From assembly GCA_035560935.1 (NCBI GenBank), contig DATMYQ010000199.1:1-7355 (forward strand): a stretch of 7,355 nt of DNA, read 5' to 3'. Under the pieces are notes generated by a model. The model had not been told where the DNA came from. It saw only the letters and a program-made list of their open reading frames with translations, and ran no database searches. A program made the translations under genes and the position numbers. Below are positions 1-5,964 of the stretch, one piece after another. Source of the stretch: DATMYQ01 sp035560935 (lineage in GTDB: Bacteria > Bacillota > Negativicutes > Sporomusales > Sporomusaceae). The stretch's first letter is position 1, and each line of letters begins with the position of its first letter.

Positions 1-5
1 ACCTT

Positions 6-82
6 GGGGTTATAGCTCAGTTGGTTAGAGCGCTTCGTTGACATCGAAGAGGTCTGCGGTTCGAGTCCGCCTAACCCCACCA
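6..82 (+). tRNA. tRNA-Val, anticodon GAC, CCA encoded
   Basis: This 77-nt sequence folds as a complete cloverleaf. The acceptor stem is GGGGTTA (6-12) with TAACCCC (72-78). The D stem is GCTC (15-18) with GAGC (28-31). The anticodon stem is CTTCG (33-37) with CGAAG (45-49), around the loop TTGACAT, so the anticodon is GAC at 40-42 and reads GUC/GUU valine codons. The T loop is TTCGAGT (60-66). The discriminator A79 is followed by a genomically encoded CCA (80-82). The first T-stem pair is a T55-C71 mismatch; all other stem positions pair. Only five bases precede it, so I cannot tell whether it is the last gene of a larger tRNA or rRNA cluster. The terminator just downstream marks the end of the transcript. 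Confidence 0.96.
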
Positions 83-90
83 GAAAATAT

Positions 91-132
91 GGCTTCGCAG
101 GGTTTCCCCCTGCGGGGCTTTTTGTTTTTTTT
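91..132 (+). terminator. Rho-independent terminator of the tRNA transcript
   Basis: CGCAGGG (96-102) pairs perfectly with CCCTGCG (108-114) across a five-base loop. G-U and G-C pairs extend the stem outward to 91-119. A T-rich run follows directly (119-132, with one G at 124). It begins nine bases after the tRNA CCA end, as expected for the terminator of a tRNA transcription unit. Confidence 0.92.
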
Positions 133-220
133 CTAGCAGTAAAGGATGCACGTTTGTGATGAATTTTCTTCGATACGATTTTAAAGTTTGTACCACTGAT
201 TTAATATTTGATCCAACAGG

Positions 221-249
221 TTGATTCTTTCCCTGTGTCGAATTATAGA
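221..249 (+). promoter_or_regulatory. Candidate sigma-A promoter for the efflux operon
   Basis: A TTGATT -35 box (221-226) and a TATAGA -10 box (244-249) are separated by exactly 17 bases, with four and five matches to the housekeeping consensus. Initiation would fall near 256 and give a leader of about 175 nt before the adaptor gene. Another TATAAT occurs at 283-288 but has no convincing -35 at the right distance. The call rests on pattern only. Confidence 0.5.
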
Positions 250-396
250 TAGTAATGAATGTGGTATAGTTATGATGTGGAATATAATGTCCGGCAGTTT
301 GAAATTCTAGAGAGTCAACTGCACCTGTATATTTCTTGGTGTGTCATCAGTTTTATCGATTATTTATATAAAGTCATTATCTTTCGATGGCAAAAC

Positions 397-408
397 TTAT
401 TTAAATAA
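397..408. repeat. 12-bp perfect palindrome TTATTTAAATAA
   Basis: TTATTTAAATAA reads the same on both strands and ends 21 bases before the adaptor start codon. A palindrome here could be an operator half-site pair, but pure A/T palindromes also arise readily by chance in AT-rich DNA. No regulator gene lies next to it. Confidence 0.3.
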
Positions 409-424
409 ACAGCGCTAACGAGAG

Positions 425-441
425 AAAGGATGAGCACCTTG
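425..441 (+). promoter_or_regulatory. Shine-Dalgarno that leaves the adaptor start ambiguous
   Basis: The best Shine-Dalgarno-like sequence before the adaptor is AAAGGA (425-430), which overlaps the ATG at 430 and is too close to serve it. The same sequence lies eight bases before an in-frame TTG codon at 439-441. Starting there would remove only three residues and give an N-terminus beginning M-R-K-R just before the membrane anchor. The ATG itself has only a weak GAG-type site at 419-424. Confidence 0.45.
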
Positions 442-1566
442 CGGAAACGACAAAAGATTTATCTGGGGATGGCATTCTTGGCGATGATTGGAATGGGGCT
501 GCTGTTTTATGTTTATAGTTCTCCGATGAAACGCACGGCAAACACACACCGGGAATTGCAGAAACCGGTGACGGTGATGCGGGTGCAGGCAGGCAGTACG
601 GTGCAATATTATGAAACATCGGGAACCATCAAAGCCAGTACGGTGAGCAAGGTAGCGCCAAAAGCAATGGGGCAGGTGACGGCTCTCTATGTGAAAGCCG
701 GTGATCGCGTTGAGGCAGGGCAGATATTGGCAGAACTCGAGGATGAGGAACTGTTGCAAAAAGCGTTGGCCGCCGATGCGGGCATGAAGGAAGCGGAAAA
801 GGGACTGCAGCTGGCTCAGCGCAATCGAGAACTGCAAGTGAAAACGCATAACCGTTATGAAGAGTTGTATCGTCGGGGGGCCATTTCCCAACAGCAGGTC
901 GATGAAGTGCGTACCCAGCGAGATTTGGCGGATTTGGCCAGTGAGCAGGCGCAGGCAGCTTTGGAACGGTCGACGGCGACGGTTAAAGAAGTGCGGACGT
1001 ACAGCCGCATGCTGGCGCCGGTGAGTGGCGTGGTTACTGAAAAGAATCTGGAACTTGGATCCATGGCGTTGCCAGGAATCTGGGCGATCGTCGTGGAAGA
1101 TGATCGTTCTTTTTTTGTGGAGTGCTACGTGGAGGGTTCTTTGGCTGGCAAAATATGGCAGGGACAGGCCGTTTTGGTGGATGTGGAAGGTCTGGAAAAA
1201 AGTTTGCCAGGAACCGTTACTGAGGTCGTGCCGGCAATGGATGCGGCAAGCCGGTCATTTTTGGTCAAAATTTCCGTAACCAATCCGTTGCTGAAAACCG
1301 GACAATATAGTAAAGTTCGCTTTCCATTGGGACAGAGGCAGGCAATGGTGCTGCCGCGGACAAGCCTGGTGGAAAAAGGGCAGTTGACCGGTGTATACAT
1401 ACTGGATGGGGAAAAACGCCTTTGGTATCGTCTGGTGCGCACAGGAAAACTGGAAAATGATCAGATGGAAGTGATATCCGGTTTGCAGTCCGGTGATTAT
1501 GTGGTGGTCCAGGGTATGGAAGCTGCTGTGGACGGAGCGTTGGCCGGCGAGGTGACCGGCCTATGA
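430..1566 (+). CDS. RND efflux periplasmic adaptor (membrane fusion protein, HlyD/AcrA family)
   Basis: This 378-residue protein is the periplasmic adaptor of a tripartite efflux pump, linking the inner-membrane RND transporter to an outer-membrane channel. A positively charged N-terminus precedes one membrane segment (about 11-30). There is no lipobox cysteine, so it is probably anchored by an uncleaved helix. The first lipoyl half is near 72-105 (VKAGDRVEAGQ), a coiled-coil hairpin spans about 107-190, and the second lipoyl half is near 190-216 (LAPVSGVV). Beta-barrel and membrane-proximal domains follow. The hairpin tip carries R142-x3-L146-x6-S153, the RLS motif by which such adaptors contact TolC-type channels. 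Length and order are typical of the family. Its stop overlaps the pump start (ATGA), so the two are translationally coupled. The substrate cannot be deduced. The true start may be TTG at 439. Confidence 0.92.
   Translation: MSTLRKRQKIYLGMAFLAMIGMGLLFYVYSSPMKRTANTHRELQKPVTVMRVQAGSTVQYYETSGTIKASTVSKVAPKAMGQVTALYVKAGDRVEAGQILAELEDEELLQKALAADAGMKEAEKGLQLAQRNRELQVKTHNRYEELYRRGAISQQQVDEVRTQRDLADLASEQAQAALERSTATVKEVRTYSRMLAPVSGVVTEKNLELGSMALPGIWAIVVEDDRSFFVECYVEGSLAGKIWQGQAVLVDVEGLEKSLPGTVTEVVPAMDAASRSFLVKISVTNPLLKTGQYSKVRFPLGQRQAMVLPRTSLVEKGQLTGVYILDGEKRLWYRLVRTGKLENDQMEVISGLQSGDYVVVQGMEAAVDGALAGEVTGL
1549..1555 (+). promoter_or_regulatory. Strong Shine-Dalgarno of the RND pump gene
   Basis: GAGGTGA (1549-1555) matches seven consecutive bases of the ideal anti-16S complement and sits seven bases before the ATG at 1563. 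It lies inside the last codons of the adaptor gene. This settles the pump start at 1563 and supports coupled translation through the ATGA overlap. Confidence 0.85.
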
Positions 1567-4500
1567 AACGACTTGGTTTAGCAGGTCAACTGGCTCGAAC
1601 TTTCATCCATTCCAAATTGACACCTTTGTTGGTTGCCGCTTCCCTGCTCCTGGGAGCGTTTGCAACGGCGCTTACTCCCAGGGAAGAAGAGCCGCAGATC
1701 GTTGTGCCTATGCTGGACGTGACGGTCTCGTACCCGGGAGCGAGCGCGGCGGAAGTGGAAAATCGCGTGACCAAGCCTATGGAACAATTGCTCTGGGAAG
1801 TGCCGGGAGTGGAATATATATATTCCATGGCCAAAGCAGGCAGTAACTTAACCATTGTGCGTTTTCGCGTTGGTGAAAATGCTGAAGACAGCCTGGTTAA
1901 ATTGTATAATAAGCTGATGTCAAATTATGACCGCATTCCGGCAGGGGTTTCGCAACCGATGGTGAAGGCTCGCTCCATTGATGACGTGCCGATTTTGGCC
2001 ATTGCGCTCTGGAGCGATCGTCCGGGATATTCCGGCTATGAACTGCGCCGTGTGGCGGTGGAACTGGCAGAAGAGCTGAAAAAAGATGAGGATGTATCGG
2101 AGATTGCCATTATCGGCGGGCAAAAACGACAGATCCGTATCGAACCGGACCCGGTGCGGTTACAAGCGTATCAGCTTACCTTAGCGCAGCTGGCGGAAAA
2201 GGTACAGCAGGGTAACTATCAACTACAGAGCGGCAGTATGCAGCAGGCCAATCAGGAAATCCGTATTGAAGGCGGACGGTTTATTGGCAGCGTTGCTGAG
2301 GTTGAAAATATTATCGTGGCGGTGTCGGAGCAGAGACCGGTATACCTGAAGCAGGTGGCGGCGGTCCTGGATGGACCGTCTGAACCGGAGCGATATGTAC
2401 TGATGGATAGGGGGGCCGGCGGCGCAGCGAAAACAATGGCGATACTGAATGGTGGCCCTTATGAAGCGGTGACATTAACTTTGGCCAAGAAAAAAGGGGC
2501 GAATGCAACGGCGATTGCTGAGCGGGCCCTGCAGAAGGCCGCAGCGTTGCGGGGACATATTTTGCCCCGGGAGGTACAGTTAACTGTAACGCGTGATTAT
2601 GGAGAAACCGCCAGGGAAAAATCAAACGAATTGCTGCAGCACATGATGCTGGCCACTGTTTCGGTAGTGTTGCTCATGGGCGTGGCTCTGGGCTGGCGCG
2701 AAGCCGGCGTCGTAGCTGTAGCCGTACCAGTGACGCTGGCTTTGACGTTACTGGTTTCGTACCTGATCGGCTATACTCTCAACCGGGTGACGTTGTTCGC
2801 ACTGATTTTCTCTATTGGTATTCTTGTGGATGATGCCATTGTGGTCGTGGAAAATATTCACCGGCGGTTTCTCTTGGCGGGAAAGGCTGATGAAGAAGTG
2901 GCGGCGGCAGCTGTCGATGAAGTGGGTAACCCGACCATATTGGCAACTTTTGCGGTGATTGCGGCACTGTTGCCGATGGCGTTTGTATCGGGTCTGATGG
3001 GTCCATATATGAAACCTATTCCGGTGGGCGCATCGGCGGCCATGCTCTTTTCCCTGTTGGTCGCCTTTATTGTCAGCCCTTGGCTGGGATATCGACTGTT
3101 GCGGTCAGTCCGGCAGGGTGATGCGCCGGCAGGGGGAAACGTTCAACAAAAGTACGGGATGCTGCTGGAACGTTTACTGGTGCAGAAAAAAGAACGGCGA
3201 CAGGTATTGAGCGCGGTAGTGCTAGTGTTATTGCTGGCCATTCTGCTGATTCCACTAAAAGGTGTCGAGGTAAAAATGCTGCCATTTGACAACAAAAGCG
3301 AGCTGCAGGTCATTATCGATATGCCGGAAGACAGCCCGCTGGAAAAAACGGCAGCTCTGACCCGCGAACTGGGCGCGTATCTTCGAACCGTACCGGAGGT
3401 GACGGATTTTCAAAGCTATGTGGGAACCGCTTCGCCATATAACTTTAATGGCCTTGTCCGGCATTATTTTCAGCGGTCTGGTGCTAGCAGCGCGGATATT
3501 CAGGTTAACTTCGTGGCCAAAGGGGCACGAAATGAGCAAAGCCATGGCTTGGCGAAAAGGCTGCGGCCCCATTTGGAACGTATCGGCGAGGCGTATGGAG
3601 CACGCTTGAAGGTGGCGGAAGTGCCGCCGGGACCTCCTGTATTGAGTACGTTGGTGGCGGAAGTCTATGGACCGTCTCCGGAGGGCCGGCTGGCGGTAGC
3701 GGCTGAAATCCGGGACATTTTCCGGCGTACAGACGGTGTTGTGGATGTAGACTGGTATGTGGAAGCGGATCAGTCGAAAACCTTCTTTGAAGTGAACCGG
3801 GAAAAAGCGGCATATCATGATATCAGTCCCCAGGTGGTGGCACAAGTACTGCAAACGTCCATCGGTGGTACGGTAATCGGACAAGCGCACTTGGATCAAG
3901 AGAAGGAACCGGTGGAACTGCTGCTGCGTTTGTCTTATCCGGACCGCTCCCGTCTGGCGGAGGCGAGCCTGTCTCAGTTGACGCTGCCGGGGCGTGGAGG
4001 AATGTTGGTGCCGCTGTCAGAATTAGTGGTGAAGAGAACGGGTCTGGCGGATAAAACGATTTATCACAAGAATCTGAAACCGGTGACTTATGTCGTCGGG
4101 GATGTGGCCGGCAAGATCGAGAGCCCGGTTTATGCCATTTTGGCCATGAAAAACGCTGTGGGAGCCATCAAGACGACGACCGGAGATTATTTGCCCCAAT
4201 ATTCCGCGACGCAGCCTTGGCTGGAAGACCGTTACGCCATGAAATGGGACGGAGAGTGGCATATCACTTATGAAGTGTTCCGTGATCTGGGTGTTGCTTT
4301 TGCCGCCGTCCTGGTTCTCATTTACGTTCTGGTTGTGGCGTGGTTTAAAAATTTTTGGATTCCACTGGTCATCATGGCGCCCATTCCATTGACGTTGGTA
4401 GGGATTTTGCCGGGACACTGGCTATTTGGTGCTTTTTTTACAGCAACCTCCATGATTGGCTTTATCGCCCTGTCGGGGATTATTGTGCGCAATTCCATTT

Positions 4501-4784
4501 TGCTGATTGATTTTGTGCAGGAGGAAGGTCGTGAGGGAAAAAGTCTGCGGGCAGCGTTGGTGGAAGCCGGTACGGTGCGGTTTCGACCGATTATGTTGAC
4601 GGCAGCCGCCGTAGTGGTCGGTTCTTTCGTTATGTTGTTCGATCCTATTTTTCAGGGCCTGGCTATAGCAATGATGTTCGGGGCCGTGGCCGCAACTGCG
4701 TTGACTTTGTTGGTCGTGCCGTTATTGTATTATGAGTTTTTTTCAGAAAATAATCAGGATTGTGAAGAGGAAAAGCGGCTGTAA
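1563..4784 (+). CDS. RND multidrug-type efflux transporter, inner-membrane permease (AcrB/COG0841 superfamily)
   Basis: This 1073-residue protein is the proton-driven pump of the tripartite system. It has the doubled RND layout: TM1 (about 18-37), a large periplasmic loop, TM2-6 (about 356-510), TM7 (about 549-566), a second periplasmic loop, and TM8-12 (about 908-1058). TM4 carries GILVDDAIVVVEN, with D423 and D424 at the positions of the AcrB proton-relay aspartates. This fits hydrophobic/amphiphilic (HAE-like) pumps rather than metal pumps of the CzcA/CusA type. In TM10 the segment VRNSILLIDF puts R976 where AcrB has its relay lysine (K940). Segments such as SIDDVPILA (138-146) and GILPGHWL (947-954) match, as I recall, a distinct subgroup in which this arginine is usual. 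Length is normal and the frame intact. It overlaps the adaptor by four bases and shares its transcript. The substrate is unknown, and no outer-membrane factor follows. Confidence 0.95.
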   Translation: MKRLGLAGQLARTFIHSKLTPLLVAASLLLGAFATALTPREEEPQIVVPMLDVTVSYPGASAAEVENRVTKPMEQLLWEVPGVEYIYSMAKAGSNLTIVRFRVGENAEDSLVKLYNKLMSNYDRIPAGVSQPMVKARSIDDVPILAIALWSDRPGYSGYELRRVAVELAEELKKDEDVSEIAIIGGQKRQIRIEPDPVRLQAYQLTLAQLAEKVQQGNYQLQSGSMQQANQEIRIEGGRFIGSVAEVENIIVAVSEQRPVYLKQVAAVLDGPSEPERYVLMDRGAGGAAKTMAILNGGPYEAVTLTLAKKKGANATAIAERALQKAAALRGHILPREVQLTVTRDYGETAREKSNELLQHMMLATVSVVLLMGVALGWREAGVVAVAVPVTLALTLLVSYLIGYTLNRVTLFALIFSIGILVDDAIVVVENIHRRFLLAGKADEEVAAAAVDEVGNPTILATFAVIAALLPMAFVSGLMGPYMKPIPVGASAAMLFSLLVAFIVSPWLGYRLLRSVRQGDAPAGGNVQQKYGMLLERLLVQKKERRQVLSAVVLVLLLAILLIPLKGVEVKMLPFDNKSELQVIIDMPEDSPLEKTAALTRELGAYLRTVPEVTDFQSYVGTASPYNFNGLVRHYFQRSGASSADIQVNFVAKGARNEQSHGLAKRLRPHLERIGEAYGARLKVAEVPPGPPVLSTLVAEVYGPSPEGRLAVAAEIRDIFRRTDGVVDVDWYVEADQSKTFFEVNREKAAYHDISPQVVAQVLQTSIGGTVIGQAHLDQEKEPVELLLRLSYPDRSRLAEASLSQLTLPGRGGMLVPLSELVVKRTGLADKTIYHKNLKPVTYVVGDVAGKIESPVYAILAMKNAVGAIKTTTGDYLPQYSATQPWLEDRYAMKWDGEWHITYEVFRDLGVAFAAVLVLIYVLVVAWFKNFWIPLVIMAPIPLTLVGILPGHWLFGAFFTATSMIGFIALSGIIVRNSILLIDFVQEEGREGKSLRAALVEAGTVRFRPIMLTAAAVVVGSFVMLFDPIFQGLAIAMMFGAVAATALTLLVVPLLYYEFFSENNQDCEEEKRL

Positions 4785-4812
4785 CGATACCTATGAAAAA
4801 AGGAAAATAAGA

Positions 4813-4850
4813 AAAGAACCCGTGAAATAATCCTGTCTCGCGGGTTCTTT
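4813..4850. terminator. Bidirectional terminator between convergent genes
   Basis: AAAGAACCCG (4813-4822) pairs perfectly with CGGGTTCTTT (4841-4850). A G-U and a G-C pair extend it inward to 12 bp around a 14-base loop. On the plus strand the stem ends in TTCTTT, 28 bases after the pump stop. On the minus strand the stem is followed by a U-rich run (TTCTTTTCTTATTTT), so it should work well for the convergent minus-strand gene that stops at 4927. Confidence 0.8.
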
Positions 4851-4926
4851 GACCTTGCTTTTGCGTGGAAGCGTAGTTTGGCCTTCTTCATTAAGATGAT
4901 AAAGCGCAACCGTTGCTGTATAGACA

Positions 4927-5316
4927 TCAGGATGGATTTGTTTCCTGTTCCGCCCAGAGAGTCAGATAGATTTGACCGTCCTGCCGGCAAGCACGAAGCA
5001 GTTCGCAGTGGCGTAAAGTGGCAAAGATTCTGTCCAGTTGCGGCCGGGTTAGCTGTAATTGGTCCATGATTTGCTGATGGGTGACAAGACCCGATGCCCG
5101 GACATATTCGTATACTGCTTTTTGCGGCGGCGTTAAACCTTCCGATCCTTCGTGTCCGGCTTGCTGCCGTGCCTGCTTGGCGCTGTGTACGGCGGCAACA
5201 TCACAGGTCTTCGGCGGTTCCAGTCTTTCGATATAGCAGTCCTCACACAACGTCTGACCGCGGTGCTGCAGCTCTTCCCCCTCGGGGATTGAGGCATTGC
5301 ATTGATTGCAGATCAT
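4927..5316 (-). CDS. Small zinc-ribbon plus winged-helix protein, putative regulator
   Basis: This 129-residue protein has no gene name I can give. The N-terminus has two Cys pairs, C3-x2-C6 and C24-x2-C27, with TLCEDCY reminiscent of LIM/treble-clef zinc knuckles, followed by PPKTCD (34-39) with a further Cys. A charged linker leads to about 60 residues (61-121) that read as a winged helix-turn-helix: LTPPQKAVYEYV, then THQQIMDQLQLTRPQLDRIFATLRHCELL, then a short wing ending YLTLW. I infer a cytoplasmic, zinc-stabilised DNA-binding protein. I recall similar short proteins in Firmicutes and deltaproteobacteria but know of no assigned role. The start at 5316 is chosen because AAGGAG lies eight bases upstream; a longer frame to 5373 lacks such a site. 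It follows the DUF134 gene on the same strand after a 128-base gap, and may share its transcript. Confidence 0.8.
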   Translation of the reverse strand: MICNQCNASIPEGEELQHRGQTLCEDCYIERLEPPKTCDVAAVHSAKQARQQAGHEGSEGLTPPQKAVYEYVRASGLVTHQQIMDQLQLTRPQLDRIFATLRHCELLRACRQDGQIYLTLWAEQETNPS

Positions 5317-5324
5317 GATTTTCA

Positions 5325-5330
5325 CTCCTT
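5325..5330 (-). promoter_or_regulatory. Shine-Dalgarno fixing the start of the zinc-ribbon/wHTH gene
   Basis: AAGGAG on the minus strand, continuing as AAGGAGTGA, lies eight bases before the ATG whose first base is 5316. This favours that codon over the in-frame upstream codons that would extend the protein by 19 residues. Confidence 0.8.
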
Positions 5331-5397
5331 TATTGTCACAAAGTATTCCTTCGGCATTACTGCCTGATAGCACCGACGTATATAGCGTGGCAGATAA

Positions 5398-5432
5398 GGC
5401 AAAAGCGCACGTTTAGGACGTACGCCTTTGCC
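5398..5432. repeat. Imperfect 14-bp inverted repeat between the two minus-strand genes
   Basis: GGCAAAAGCGCACG (5398-5411) faces CGTACGCCTTTGCC (5419-5432) across a seven-base loop, with 12 of 14 positions paired. It starts 13 bases past the stop of the DUF134 gene (read on the minus strand) and about 80 bases before the next gene's start. As RNA it would form a stable hairpin. The bases after it on the minus strand (TTATCTG) are a poor U-tract, so it could be a weak or partial terminator, an mRNA-processing or stability hairpin, or a protein-binding operator. Confidence 0.5.
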
Positions 5433-5444
5433 GTCTTTGCTATT

Positions 5445-5924
5445 TTAGTGGCCGCCGCAGCAACCGCCGCCGTGACCGCTGTGACCACCGGCACAGGCGT
5501 GTTTCACGCCATTTTCGAGTTTGGACTTTTTCAGGCTGCCGCATTTAGGGCAGGCGATTTCGTAACCATGTTTACCACCTTCGGAACAGGGCTCAACTTC
5601 CCAAATTTTTCCGCATTCGCTGCATTCAAAAGTTCTGTTCTTTACCATGTAATTTCCCCCTTTAATGATAATGGCACGTCCCTCAACCAGGGCCAACGCA
5701 ATTTTGCTCCGGGCCGACTGCAGTACTCGTTGAAACGTGGGTCTTGTAAGCCCCATAAACTCGGCGCACTCCGCCTGAGCGAGACTGGTGTGGTCTTTGA
5801 GACGAATTGCTTCAAGTTCTTCCAACTGCAAAGCCACGGGCTCCAATTCGCTGCGCCGTTGAGGATGGAAACCAAGGCACACGGGAACGTCTTCGATCAA
5901 TCCGCAACAGCGCCTTCTGGGCAT
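5445..5924 (-). CDS. DUF134 family DNA-binding protein with C-terminal zinc ribbon and Gly/His/Cys tail
   Basis: This 159-residue protein begins MPRRRCC, and its first 92 residues match the DUF134 family (COG1342): LEELEAIRLKD (35-44 region), a sigma-region-4-like HTH near 46-70 (AQAECAEFMGLTRPTFQRVL), then KIALALVEGRAIIIKGGNY (74-92), where GGNY is the usual family ending. The family is thought to bind DNA; its targets are not established. Residues 93-130 add a zinc ribbon (C101-x2-C104 and C125-x2-C128, with C113 between). The last 18 residues are almost only Gly, His and Cys (8 G, 4 H, 3 C), a likely metal-binding tail. C6, C7 and C16 could also bind metal. The start at 5924 is chosen because it gives the family's MPR N-terminus and has AAGGAGTGATC 11 bases upstream; a frame extending to 5960 is not supported. 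I infer a metal- or redox-responsive regulator. A Shine-Dalgarno and ATG at the domain junction could also yield a separate 67-residue product. Confidence 0.9.
   Translation of the reverse strand: MPRRRCCGLIEDVPVCLGFHPQRRSELEPVALQLEELEAIRLKDHTSLAQAECAEFMGLTRPTFQRVLQSARSKIALALVEGRAIIIKGGNYMVKNRTFECSECGKIWEVEPCSEGGKHGYEIACPKCGSLKKSKLENGVKHACAGGHSGHGGGCCGGH
5646..5663 (-). promoter_or_regulatory. Internal Shine-Dalgarno and ATG at the DUF134/zinc-ribbon junction
   Basis: On the minus strand AAAGGGGG (5656-5663) sits seven bases before an in-frame ATG (first base 5648, Met93). Starting there would yield a 67-residue protein made only of the zinc ribbon and the Gly/His/Cys tail. The codons also encode the family's conserved KGGNY ending, so the site may be coincidental. 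Confidence 0.4.
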
Positions 5925-5930
5925 GAAATA

Positions 5931-5941
5931 GATCACTCCTT
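5931..5941 (-). promoter_or_regulatory. Shine-Dalgarno of the DUF134 gene
   Basis: AAGGAGTGATC on the minus strand differs from the ideal AAGGAGGTGATC only by one missing G. Its AAGGAG core ends 11 bases before the ATG at 5924, slightly long but acceptable. It supports MPRRRC as the real N-terminus. Confidence 0.75.
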
Positions 5942-5964
5942 GTTTTGGGCATATGCTCATTTAT

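Larger units (their letters stand above)
133..429. other. AT-rich gene-free region upstream of the efflux operon
   Basis: This stretch of about 300 bases holds no convincing gene on either strand. It is clearly richer in A+T than the genes around it. It contains the candidate promoter at 221-249, an imperfect direct repeat (ATGTGGTATA at 259-268, ATGTGGAATA at 275-284), an interrupted inverted repeat (AACTGCACC at 317-325 against GGTG 338-341 and CAGTT 348-352), and a perfect 12-bp palindrome (397-408). Its likely role is the control region and leader of the RND efflux operon. I do not recognise a specific regulator's operator or a riboswitch class here. Confidence 0.6.

Noticed and set aside
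415..891. Minus-strand 158-codon open frame over the adaptor start
   Set aside because: It is antisense to the adaptor; its composition is His/Cys/Phe-rich and unlike a real protein, and it has no family resemblance.
3255..3899. Minus-strand 214-codon open frame inside the RND pump
   Set aside because: It is antisense to the well-supported pump gene. The translation is rich in Arg, His and Pro, as expected of a shadow frame, with no recognisable domain.
1563..4784. Heavy-metal (CzcA/CusA-type) RND pump
   Set aside because: TM4 reads GILVDDAIVVVEN with two adjacent aspartates, as in hydrophobic/amphiphilic pumps, and the paired-methionine or metal-pump signatures are not seen.
5317..5373. 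19-residue N-terminal extension of the zinc-ribbon/wHTH protein
   Set aside because: The ideally spaced AAGGAG lies inside this stretch and points to the ATG at 5316; the extension reads as untranslated leader.
5925..5960. 12-residue N-terminal extension of the DUF134 protein
   Set aside because: The family starts with MPR-type sequence, and the Shine-Dalgarno lies within this stretch. The predicted transcript would start at about 5958, leaving no room for a ribosome site.
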